Positions 16,372 to 23,502 of a DNA stretch of 39,231 bases are shown piece by piece. This DNA comes from an uncultured Muribaculaceae bacterium (GTDB taxonomy: Bacteria; Bacteroidota; Bacteroidia; Bacteroidales; Muribaculaceae). Below the pieces are notes generated by a model that was not told where the DNA came from, did no database searches, and saw only the letters and a program-made list of their open reading frames with translations. Position 1 is the stretch's first letter, and each line of letters starts with the position of its first letter. The position numbers and the translations under genes are program-made. The stretch spans positions 1 through 39,231 of the forward strand of contig CAJUOB010000026.1 of NCBI GenBank assembly GCA_910587915.1. Reading direction: 5' to 3'.

Positions 16372-16578
16372 ATGATTGACAGGGATATATTTGTTTTAAA
16401 TGAGGAGTTTCAAAGAGGTAATTTCTCCAGATTATCTCTTCTTACTGAAGAAGAGCAAGTTGAAGTTATGCAAAAATGGTCAAAAGATACGTGGGATAAA
16501 TTCCGTATGCAGAACACAGTTTATGAAGAAGATGTATTTGGGGCAATCTTAAAACTAATCGATAATGATGAGCAATGA
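16372..16578 (+). CDS. Small acidic protein of unknown function
   Basis: A 68-aa ORF rich in Glu and Asp, with no signal peptide or membrane segment. Its sequence (LLTEEEQVEVMQKWSKDTWD, VFGAILKLIDNDEQ) suggests two or three helices. It is preceded by a good promoter match, which favours a real gene. It lies 180 bases upstream of rtcB on the same strand, with no clear terminator between, although rtcB has its own candidate -7 element. Possible roles include an unlinked orphan or an accessory or regulator of the RNA-repair genes; I do not recognise the family. Confidence 0.5.
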   Translation: MIDRDIFVLNEEFQRGNFSRLSLLTEEEQVEVMQKWSKDTWDKFRMQNTVYEEDVFGAILKLIDNDEQ

Positions 16579-16649
16579 TAGTTGTATATTATACTCCCGT
16601 TAACGTTGGTTCTTTTTGTCCATTCACCTAAAGTTTCATGAATTATGTA

Positions 16650-16657
16650 TAATTTTG
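16650..16657 (+). promoter_or_regulatory. Candidate -7 element upstream of rtcB
   Basis: TAATTTTG fits TAnnTTTG; there is no TTTG at the usual upstream spacing. A start near 16664 would give a leader of about 95 bases, opening with a small TGCAG-7-CTGCA hairpin. Confidence 0.35.
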
Positions 16658-16758
16658 CACATGCAGGTAGAATCTGCAGATATATGATGTTGCCGACCAT
16701 GCGATTTGCCTGTTGTTATGCGGTTGCATTTTCTGAATATACTTAATGGAAGAAAAAT

Positions 16759-17961
16759 ATGAAAATTGAAGGGAAATATACATCGGCGGAGATATTTACT
16801 GATAATATAGAGGAGAGTGCTCTTGAATGGGTTAAGACACAGTGTGACCATCCGGCTTTCTCGGGTGTGAAAATTGTGCAGATGCCCGATGTGCATGCCG
16901 GTAATTCTTGTAATGTCGGGACGGCATATCCGATCGGAGCCTATGTGAACCCCGACCATGTAGGTGTGGATATCGGTTGCACGATATCGATGCATCGATT
17001 GTCGGCACCAATTGAGGCTGCTGATTTTGCTCTGCTTGATCATCGTATTCGCGAGGTTGTGCCTACCGGGACAGATATATGCGAGAAAAATAGTTTAAAT
17101 GAAAAGGATTTCTTCAAGTTTCTCAATTCCAGATACAATAAAGCACGTTCGGCTGCTCCTGACCTTATTAATGAGGCTCCGAGAATCGACGCGCGATTTA
17201 TATCGGACTTTTGCCGACGTATTAAAATGCAGGAAGGGATGTTCTATAAAAGCATTGGATCGTTAGGCGGAGGTAATCACTTTATTGAATATGGAGTGGA
17301 CGCAGAAACGGGCGATGGATGGCTGACAATCCATTGCGGTTCGCGCAATCTTGGAGTTAAGGTGGCGAGCCATTGGCATAATATAGCTAACAATCCCAAG
17401 CGGGCCGAATATATGGGGTTCCTGTGGGGTGATTCGCTGAATGGATATCTCTCGGATATGATTATAGCCCAGAGCTATGCGCTCTATAATCATCAGATTA
17501 TCCTGGATCGCATCATGGCCATTGTCAAGAAGTTGAATAAGGCTAAATGCGTGGAGTCGATATATACGACACATAATTATATCTCTGTCGATGAAGAGCG
17601 TCCGATGTTGCGAAAGGGTGCTATAGATGCCGGTGATGGTCGTAAGGTTTGTATTCCATTCAACATGCGCGATGGTATAGCTATCTGTATCGGAAAAGGG
17701 AATGAAGAGTGGCTCAGTTCGGCACCTCATGGCGCGGGGCGAATAATGTCGCGAGCTCAGGCTAAGAAGCAGATAGGTTTAGCAGAGTTTCAGGACAGCA
17801 TGGCCGGAATCTTCTCGACTTCTGTATGTGAAGGTACTCTCGACGAGTCTCCACAAGCATATAAACCGTCTGAAGAAATCTTGGCATTGATAGAGCCTAC
17901 TGTCGATGTCGTAGGATTGGTAAGACCACGGTTAAATATCAAAGATGTTCCAAAATCATGA
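16759..17961 (+). CDS. rtcB: RNA-splicing ligase RtcB (PrfH-associated type)
   Basis: A 400-aa RtcB, the GTP- and Mn-dependent ligase that joins RNA 2',3'-cyclic-phosphate or 3'-phosphate ends to 5'-hydroxyl ends. Hallmarks are MPDVHAGNSCNVG, VGVDIGCT with the metal-binding Cys74, GSLGGGNHFIE, HCGSRNLG, and APHGAGR with His324, the residue that is guanylylated. Length matches E. coli RtcB (408 aa). There is no archease or rtcA gene nearby. Instead the stop overlaps the prfH start by four bases (ATGA), so the two are translationally coupled. RtcB copies paired with PrfH are known to repair ribosomes whose 16S rRNA was cut in the decoding centre by ribotoxins. That role, rather than tRNA splicing, is the likely one here. 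Confidence 0.94.
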   Translation: MKIEGKYTSAEIFTDNIEESALEWVKTQCDHPAFSGVKIVQMPDVHAGNSCNVGTAYPIGAYVNPDHVGVDIGCTISMHRLSAPIEAADFALLDHRIREVVPTGTDICEKNSLNEKDFFKFLNSRYNKARSAAPDLINEAPRIDARFISDFCRRIKMQEGMFYKSIGSLGGGNHFIEYGVDAETGDGWLTIHCGSRNLGVKVASHWHNIANNPKRAEYMGFLWGDSLNGYLSDMIIAQSYALYNHQIILDRIMAIVKKLNKAKCVESIYTTHNYISVDEERPMLRKGAIDAGDGRKVCIPFNMRDGIAICIGKGNEEWLSSAPHGAGRIMSRAQAKKQIGLAEFQDSMAGIFSTSVCEGTLDESPQAYKPSEEILALIEPTVDVVGLVRPRLNIKDVPKS

Positions 17962-18563
17962 AGAAATATATTCATCTGACAGCTGGGCGAGGACCTGTGG
18001 AATGTGCAAGAGTGGTAGCCTTGGTTGCCAAGGAACTTATGAAGCAATTGCCTTCGCTGCAGATTGTCGACAGCGAAGAGCATAAGACGGTAGCCGGGTG
18101 CTTTATGTCGATTACGCTTGGCTCGGAGATAGACATTCCCGAAAGCTTTGTCGAGGAATGGGAGGGCTCCGTACAATGGCGTTCGACCTCCAATCCGTAT
18201 CGTCCGGGGCATAAGCGAAGCAACTGGTTTGTCGGAGTCCATTTTATTGATCCTCTGCGGTTGCCATCTATTGACGACAGGGATATAGAATACGATACGT
18301 GTCGGTCCGGAGGCAAAGGCGGCCAGAATGTCAACAAGGTGGAGTCGGCTGTAAGAGCCGTGCATAAGCCAACGGGAATAGCGGTAAAATGTTCGGAAGA
18401 ACGGTCTCAATTCCAGAATAAGACACGGGCAAGAGAACGTTTAATTCTGAAATTGATGGGTTATCGGGCTGAGGCCATCAGCGATGCAGAAAATCAAAAA
18501 TGGCAGCAGCACGATGCTCTTCAGCGAGGTAATCCTGTAAAGATATTCAAAGGTCCGCTATAG
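17958..18563 (+). CDS. prfH: Peptide chain release factor homologue PrfH
   Basis: A 201-aa class-I release-factor relative. The catalytic loop RSGGKGGQNVNKVES has GGQ at residues 121-123, followed by the conserved AVRAVHKPTGIAVKCSEERS and QNKTRARERL. It is much shorter than RF1 or RF2 (about 360 aa) because the N-terminal domain and the codon-reading part are largely missing; residues 1-100 are a distinct PrfH-type domain. In the described RtcB-PrfH pair, PrfH recognises ribosomes with a cleaved decoding centre and releases the stalled peptide so RtcB can religate the 16S rRNA. The start overlaps the rtcB stop. A 143-base gap with a candidate -7 element separates it from the next gene. Confidence 0.93.
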   Translation: MKKYIHLTAGRGPVECARVVALVAKELMKQLPSLQIVDSEEHKTVAGCFMSITLGSEIDIPESFVEEWEGSVQWRSTSNPYRPGHKRSNWFVGVHFIDPLRLPSIDDRDIEYDTCRSGGKGGQNVNKVESAVRAVHKPTGIAVKCSEERSQFQNKTRARERLILKLMGYRAEAISDAENQKWQQHDALQRGNPVKIFKGPL

Positions 18564-18662
18564 TATTTTAAGCGACCTTACCCGGTGTTAAGATGCACTT
18601 ATGAAATATCACAATTTTCTCAAAATAATTAGCAAGTGAAATAGAACTGCACAGATGTTTGC

Positions 18663-18670
18663 TAACTTTG
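18663..18670 (+). promoter_or_regulatory. Candidate -7 element before the DUF2130 gene
   Basis: TAACTTTG fits TAnnTTTG exactly; no -33 TTTG is found. Transcription would start near 18677, about 30 bases before ATG18707. This argues against the longer reading frame that opens at 18659. Confidence 0.4.
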
Positions 18671-18706
18671 CATCTTGAGAACCAAATTCACCATCTGATT
18701 CAGCCG

Positions 18707-20092
18707 ATGAAAGATATAAAATGCCCCAATTGCGGAACTACATTCCATGTAGACGACACATTGTATGCTGCCATACTTGAGCAGATACGTACCAGCGAGT
18801 TCAATAAAGAGATTGAGCGTCGTATGGCTGAGGTGCGAGAGCAATTCAAGACCAAGGAAGAAACCGTGCGCACACTTGCCGAGAGAGCGTTTGAGCAGCG
18901 TTTGTCGGATAAAAATCTTGAGATGAGTCAGCTGCAGAACGAGGTGACTCGCCTTAAGGGGGTGATTGCCGGTTTCGATGCAACCATGAAGTCGGAGATA
19001 AGCGCTATTGAGGCCGCTCAGGCAAAGATGCTTTTTGAGGCAGTGAGTTCCAAGGATAAAGTTATATCGGAATTGCAAGGGCAGATTGCAAGCAGCGAGG
19101 AAGCTCACAAGGTCGCTATTCTTGAAGAGCGCAATGCTTTGGCCGACAATGTGCGCGAAATGGAGAAAAAGATAATAGAGCTGGAATTGAAATTGAAGGC
19201 CGATCGGTTGGCGGCAGAGAACCGCGAGAATCAGTTGCGGGAGCATCATCAGCTTCAACTCCGCGATATGAATTCGGAAATCGACCGTCTCAAGGATTTT
19301 AAACTCCGGCTTTCGACAAAAATGGTAGGAGAGACACTCGAGCAGCATTGTTCGATTCTATTCGACCAGGCCCGCAGCATGGGAATGTATCCCGATGCAC
19401 GCTTCGAGAAAGACAACACGGCCGTGGAGCATTCAAAAGGCGACTTCATATTCCGCGACTATATAGATGGATGTGAGTACGTATCGATAATGTTTGAGAT
19501 GAAGAACGAGATGGATGCGACGGCCACGAAGCATCGCAATGATGACTTTCTCGAGAAGCTCGACAAGGACCGTCAGCGGAAAGGATGTGAATATGCCGTG
19601 CTTGTATCTATGCTCGAGCAGGATAATGAGATGTATAATGCCGGTATTGTCGACAAGAGTTACCGATACCCCAAGATGATAGTTATACGTCCTCAATTTT
19701 TTCTGCCGGTACTTCGTCTTATCTGTGAAGCATCGAAGAAGGGATTTATAGAACGTCGTGCACTGGTACAGGAACTTGAATTAGCGAGGAATCAGACAAT
19801 GGATTTCGCTAAGTTTGAAGAGCGTATCAACCGATTCCGCACAACATTCAGCAATAATGTCACGACAGCCCATAAAAAGTTCATGGCTGCCTACGACGGC
19901 ATCGACAAAATCATCGAATCACTTGAACGTCAGATCAAGGCTCTTCGCGATGTAAAGGCTAACTTTGAAGCATCTGACCAGAAACTTCTTAAAGCAGATG
20001 AGATGGTTGGAGAGAATCTTACTGTAAAGAAACTTACCCATGGAAATCCATCGATCCGCAAAATGATCGAGGATGCCCGCGAGGAGAATTAG
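18707..20092 (+). CDS. DUF2130 coiled-coil protein with nuclease-like core
   Basis: A 461-aa cytoplasmic protein. It opens with a zinc-ribbon half (IKCPNCGTTFHVDD). Residues about 25-215 are a long charged coiled coil, and the DUF2130 domain covers about 215-400. Within it GDFIFRDYIDG (Asp246) and IMFEMKNE (Glu264, Lys266) have the D...ExK spacing of PD-(D/E)xK nucleases, followed by KHRNDDFLEKLDKDRQRKG and a second short coiled coil. I start at ATG18707, where the zinc ribbon begins. The family is common but uncharacterised as far as I know. The gene lies downstream of rtcB-prfH on the same strand and 6 bases before a lipoprotein gene. A role in nucleic-acid cleavage or damage response is inferred from the motif only. 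Confidence 0.82.
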   Translation: MKDIKCPNCGTTFHVDDTLYAAILEQIRTSEFNKEIERRMAEVREQFKTKEETVRTLAERAFEQRLSDKNLEMSQLQNEVTRLKGVIAGFDATMKSEISAIEAAQAKMLFEAVSSKDKVISELQGQIASSEEAHKVAILEERNALADNVREMEKKIIELELKLKADRLAAENRENQLREHHQLQLRDMNSEIDRLKDFKLRLSTKMVGETLEQHCSILFDQARSMGMYPDARFEKDNTAVEHSKGDFIFRDYIDGCEYVSIMFEMKNEMDATATKHRNDDFLEKLDKDRQRKGCEYAVLVSMLEQDNEMYNAGIVDKSYRYPKMIVIRPQFFLPVLRLICEASKKGFIERRALVQELELARNQTMDFAKFEERINRFRTTFSNNVTTAHKKFMAAYDGIDKIIESLERQIKALRDVKANFEASDQKLLKADEMVGENLTVKKLTHGNPSIRKMIEDAREEN

Positions 20093-20098
20093 TAATGT

Positions 20099-20689
20099 AT
20101 GGTGTGGGAAAATAGGATATCAATTATATATTTAGTCTGTATTGCTGCTGTGGTTGCTGCATGTGGACGGACTGGTGACACCCAAACTGAAAAAGTGGGT
20201 GGCGTTGAATGGATGGTGACTGTAAACAAGACGGTTGAGATAAATGATACCGTACTTGGAGTAAGTACCAATCAGGATTATACTGTCGCAGATACTGCAG
20301 TGGTCAATGCTTTATTGAAAAGAGTTAAACATTGTGGCAATATCTCTATTGCATGGACTCTGCCAAGCGCTGATGAATCGATATGGCTTGTCGCATATGA
20401 GGACGAACCGCTTATTTCTGAAAAATTGAATATAACGGAGACTAATTGTATTGAGGCTTATGGAGATGTCATTCAGGTTGCATTTAAGTTTTCGGATGCG
20501 GCCAAGTGGGCTGCAATCACGCGCGATAATATAGGGGAGTGCTTGGCTGTGATTGTCAACGGCCAAGTAACTAATGCACCTCAAGTCAACAGCGAGATAA
20601 CATCTGGAAACTGTGCCATAATATTTCCTAAAAGTATGGTGTGTGATTTTTTACCTGGGCTTGGTTTAGAGGAGATTAAACAAAAGTGA
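20099..20689 (+). CDS. Lipoprotein with SecDF-head-like domain
   Basis: A 196-aa protein with a lipoprotein signal (IIYLVCIAAVVAAC, lipobox VAAC), so it should be anchored in the membrane facing the periplasm. Residues about 145-180 (VAFKFSDAAKWAAITRDNIG, LAVIVNGQVTNAPQVNSEI) resemble the P1 head subdomain of SecD, which is normally part of the protein-translocation motor. Only this small domain is present, with no transmembrane helices of SecDF. Residues before it are unfamiliar. It begins 6 bases after the DUF2130 stop, so both are likely on one message, an odd pairing of a cytoplasmic nuclease-like protein with a periplasmic lipoprotein. An immediately preceding ATG (20095) is out of frame and closes after six codons. 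Confidence 0.7.
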   Translation: MVWENRISIIYLVCIAAVVAACGRTGDTQTEKVGGVEWMVTVNKTVEINDTVLGVSTNQDYTVADTAVVNALLKRVKHCGNISIAWTLPSADESIWLVAYEDEPLISEKLNITETNCIEAYGDVIQVAFKFSDAAKWAAITRDNIGECLAVIVNGQVTNAPQVNSEITSGNCAIIFPKSMVCDFLPGLGLEEIKQK

Positions 20690-20711
20690 TGGCGTTATCG
20701 GAATAATACTT

Positions 20712-20772
20712 CAATCAAATAATAAAGGTGCATCAGGCCTATGTGAGCCGATGCACCTTTATTATTTGATTG
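20712..20772. terminator. Very long bidirectional terminator hairpin
   Basis: A perfect 23-base stem (20712-20734 with 20750-20772) encloses a 15-base loop that can itself pair GGC with GCC. It lies between convergent genes ending at 20689 (+) and 20784 (-). A/T-rich stem ends serve as the U-tract in either direction. Confidence 0.9.
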
Positions 20773-20783
20773 CTTAAGGTGTG

Positions 20784-21995
20784 TTATTTTTCCTTTTCGT
20801 GATGATTTTTCTTCTTGGTAAGATGACGGATCCATATATAATATCCGGTGAGCGGAAGCGATGCTCCGAGGAGTGCGCTCAGCAACCATATGATTCGTGT
20901 GAATATTCCACCAAAAGAACCTGTGTGTATGGAGTATATCCATCCACGCAGACGGTCGGCTTCGGTGGAGGCGGCGTATGCTGTTGCAAGGGTTACCTCC
21001 CCGGAGCGACGATTGAAGGTGTAGCTGTCGGATGCACGTCCATTGCCAAAGTCGGAAAGTGTGACTGTGGCGCGTTCGGGTGATATTGTAATTTTTGATG
21101 CGTTGGGGTTCTGTGCGCTCAATTCGTTATATACAGTTTGCCATCTGCCGAATTCAGAATGGTGACGACGGCCTTCGCCATCTCCCTGGTGGCGACCTTT
21201 ACCGTCATGTTCTCCACGCTGTCCACGTCCACCTCGTTGGCCGTGGCTGCCACGCTCACCGCTCTCACCATTCGAAGCCACTTGCTGCTGACCAAAGTTG
21301 CGAGGAGTGTGTTCTACGCCGCAGACGGCATAGAAAGCGGTGCGATACCAATTGAACGACCATGTAAGGCCGGTGAGAGACATTGCGAGCACAAAGATGA
21401 CTACATACATGCCGCCAGCCACATGCAGTCCTTTCCAGAAGCCTTTCCATCCCTTTTCAAATGAGATGCTGAGACTATGGCGCAGGCTTTTGCGTGCTCT
21501 TGGCCACCATATGACTATACCGGAGATGAGTGCTATTACAAAAATCAAGGTAGAGATTCCCACGAGCATTTTTCCAATTTTCAATCCGTCGCCATGTGGA
21601 TTCGCGCTATCGAGCAGCCAACGGTGTAGTTTGAACATGGTGCCGAAAAATGCTATACGTTGGTATCTTCCGGTAATCTGTCCGGAATATTGATCGACAA
21701 ATATAGATGAGCGTCTTGGCTTGGAGAGATTGACCTGATAGGTTCTTTCCGGATCCGAGAATACAGTGACACCGGTGATGGAAACGCTATCGGGAAGACT
21801 GCTTTTAACCGTTTCCATGAGCTCTTCCATCGATAATGGTTCGCCCTGTGTGGATGCGACGTAGTAGACGCTTTTCTGTGCAGAGCGTGTAATTTCCGGC
21901 TCAAAAATCAGCATTGCTCCCGAGAAGCATATCAGTGTGATGAAAATGCCGAACGGAACCGACAGCCATAGATGTATTTTTCTAAAGAATTTCAT
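20784..21995 (-). CDS. PepSY-associated membrane protein, iron-uptake operon
   Basis: A 403-aa inner-membrane protein of the PepSY_TM type. Helices lie near residues 12-33, 142-165, 194-219 and 365-388, with periplasmic PepSY-like domains between 1-2 and 3-4 (TYQVNLSKPRRSSIFVDQYS, DSYTFNRRSGEVTLA). Such proteins sit beside TonB receptors for ferric siderophores or haem, and some members reduce iron at the inner membrane. Residues about 241-281 form a low-complexity insert rich in Gly, Arg and His (GERGSHGQRGGRGQ, EGRRHH), which may bind metal. I start at ATG21995 (MKFFRKIHLWLSVPFG); the longer frame to 22016 uses TTG inside a hairpin. It is the last gene of the operon led by the receptor at 25881. 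Confidence 0.85.
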   Translation of the reverse strand: MKFFRKIHLWLSVPFGIFITLICFSGAMLIFEPEITRSAQKSVYYVASTQGEPLSMEELMETVKSSLPDSVSITGVTVFSDPERTYQVNLSKPRRSSIFVDQYSGQITGRYQRIAFFGTMFKLHRWLLDSANPHGDGLKIGKMLVGISTLIFVIALISGIVIWWPRARKSLRHSLSISFEKGWKGFWKGLHVAGGMYVVIFVLAMSLTGLTWSFNWYRTAFYAVCGVEHTPRNFGQQQVASNGESGERGSHGQRGGRGQRGEHDGKGRHQGDGEGRRHHSEFGRWQTVYNELSAQNPNASKITISPERATVTLSDFGNGRASDSYTFNRRSGEVTLATAYAASTEADRLRGWIYSIHTGSFGGIFTRIIWLLSALLGASLPLTGYYIWIRHLTKKKNHHEKEK

Positions 21996-22013
21996 ATAGA
22001 GTCTTAAATTATT

Positions 22014-22048
22014 CAAGTTTCCAGACCATTTTGAGGCCTGGAAACTTG
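22014..22048 (-). terminator. Intercistronic hairpin between DUF4374 and PepSY genes
   Basis: A perfect 11-base stem, CAAGTTTCCAG (22014-22024) with CTGGAAACTTG (22038-22048), lies between the DUF4374 stop and the PepSY start. No T-run follows on the minus strand, so partial termination or message stabilisation is more likely than a full stop. Confidence 0.6.
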
Positions 22049-22073
22049 GCTGAGTCAGTGAAATATAACGGAA

Positions 22074-23477
22074 TTAGTCGATTGGAGTCATGTATCCGAA
22101 ACCATTGACAGCATCGCCGTCGATGGAAACACCTTTTGTAGCTACCGCAGTCGAGGTATTGACGCCGTATATCGTGGGATGTTCGTTCTCTACATTCACA
22201 GGGATGTATACTTTACCATTTGCGGTGTATACGGTTTTACCGAAAGATGAAACATTGGCGGGAAGTCCGGTGACATATGTGAGTTTTTTTGCAGTGGCAT
22301 CGAATATAGCCAGTTCAATTGCAGCAGGATTCTTTTCAGTGAGTGGGCGGTCGTACATTACCATTAGGAACGAATTTCCGCCGGCAGGCCAGCAACGCAT
22401 GAACGAACGGTTGCCGCCAGTTGTCTGAGCTTCGAGATTGCAGTAATAGCTGTCGTCGAATTTTGTGCTGTCTTTTGTGATACGGCAAACACCGGCGGGG
22501 AGGGTAGTTTGCTGTAGCTTATCGGTCATTGTTTTTGCATAGCTGGGAGAGAACACATATATATCGCCGTTTTCAGCAGCCCAAATGGTCTGATAGTACT
22601 GTGAGCGATAGCGTCCGCAGGGTGTGCTTATCTTATCGGTCTTGGCGAGGGTGGGGTGAAGCATTTCGGCGTTATCATAGATGGCGACCCAACATTCATC
22701 GGGGTACTGGGTACCGGAAAGCTGGCCAGCTTTATATGCACCGCTGCCTGTGCCACCATCTTCGGTTTTCACCAGATGTTCGAATCCAGGACGGATCCAT
22801 TTCCCATTTTCGTAAGCAGAACCATACTGACTCAGACCCATCGGGATTGCACCGCAGAAGAGCTTAGAGCCGCTTTGTTCGGCTCCCGACAGAGTGACAT
22901 ATTCGCCATTGCCGAGAAAGTTTTCCATGCTGTATTCACCGGTTGATGTGTCGTTTGTTTTGGATGTTTCGTTGAATACGTTGAGGTATGTTATCAGCAG
23001 GGTCTGGGGACGGTATCCGTGGGAATCGGCATATGCTTCAGGGCCGTCGCCTGTCGACATTGTGATGATATCGTCATCGTATGCGCCATACGATGAGAAA
23101 CGGCTGATGCGGAATTCCTTGTCGCGAGCTTTAACGTTGCCATTGCTGTCGAGGTAATAGCTGCGGGTAGTACCTGCATTTCCCTGATTATATTGGAGAG
23201 CATAGAGGTAATTTTTGTAGAATACCCATTGTGTGGCACCGTCGTTTTTGAGACCATTGTTAACCACTGAGAGTTCGCCTTCATCGAGAGATTCGCCGGT
23301 GACAAGAAGATTCACTGTATTTCCACCTGTGGATGTGGCTTGAGTTGCGAAGACATACTTTCCATCGGTTGTTTCCTCGCCCCCGATGGGTGCCGGTTCA
23401 TCGTTTTCGGAGCATGCCGAGAGTACGGCAGCAGGCATCATTGCGGCGGCCATAAGGCGCCAGATTTTTTTGTTCAT
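22074..23477 (-). CDS. DUF4374 lipoprotein of an iron/haem uptake locus
   Basis: A 467-aa lipoprotein with a lipobox at LSAC (Cys22). The body consists of repeating beta segments with tyrosine- and glycine-rich turns (ATQWVFYKNYLYALQYNQG, YECW-like strands, FGKTVYTANGKVYIPV), consistent with the seven-bladed propeller predicted for DUF4374. In Bacteroidota these genes regularly sit between a TonB-dependent receptor and a PepSY membrane protein, exactly as here. The gene starts 25 bases after the receptor stop. It probably acts at the outer-membrane surface or in the periplasm as a substrate-binding partner of the receptor; the ligand cannot be read from sequence. Confidence 0.85.
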   Translation of the reverse strand: MNKKIWRLMAAAMMPAAVLSACSENDEPAPIGGEETTDGKYVFATQATSTGGNTVNLLVTGESLDEGELSVVNNGLKNDGATQWVFYKNYLYALQYNQGNAGTTRSYYLDSNGNVKARDKEFRISRFSSYGAYDDDIITMSTGDGPEAYADSHGYRPQTLLITYLNVFNETSKTNDTSTGEYSMENFLGNGEYVTLSGAEQSGSKLFCGAIPMGLSQYGSAYENGKWIRPGFEHLVKTEDGGTGSGAYKAGQLSGTQYPDECWVAIYDNAEMLHPTLAKTDKISTPCGRYRSQYYQTIWAAENGDIYVFSPSYAKTMTDKLQQTTLPAGVCRITKDSTKFDDSYYCNLEAQTTGGNRSFMRCWPAGGNSFLMVMYDRPLTEKNPAAIELAIFDATAKKLTYVTGLPANVSSFGKTVYTANGKVYIPVNVENEHPTIYGVNTSTAVATKGVSIDGDAVNGFGYMTPID

Positions 23478-23502
23478 AGGTGTTTATTCTAATGTTTTAT
23501 AT

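Noticed and set aside
21138..21464. Several plus-strand frames opposite the Gly/Arg/His-rich part of the PepSY gene
   Set aside because: They arise from the biased composition of the opposite strand and have no independent features.
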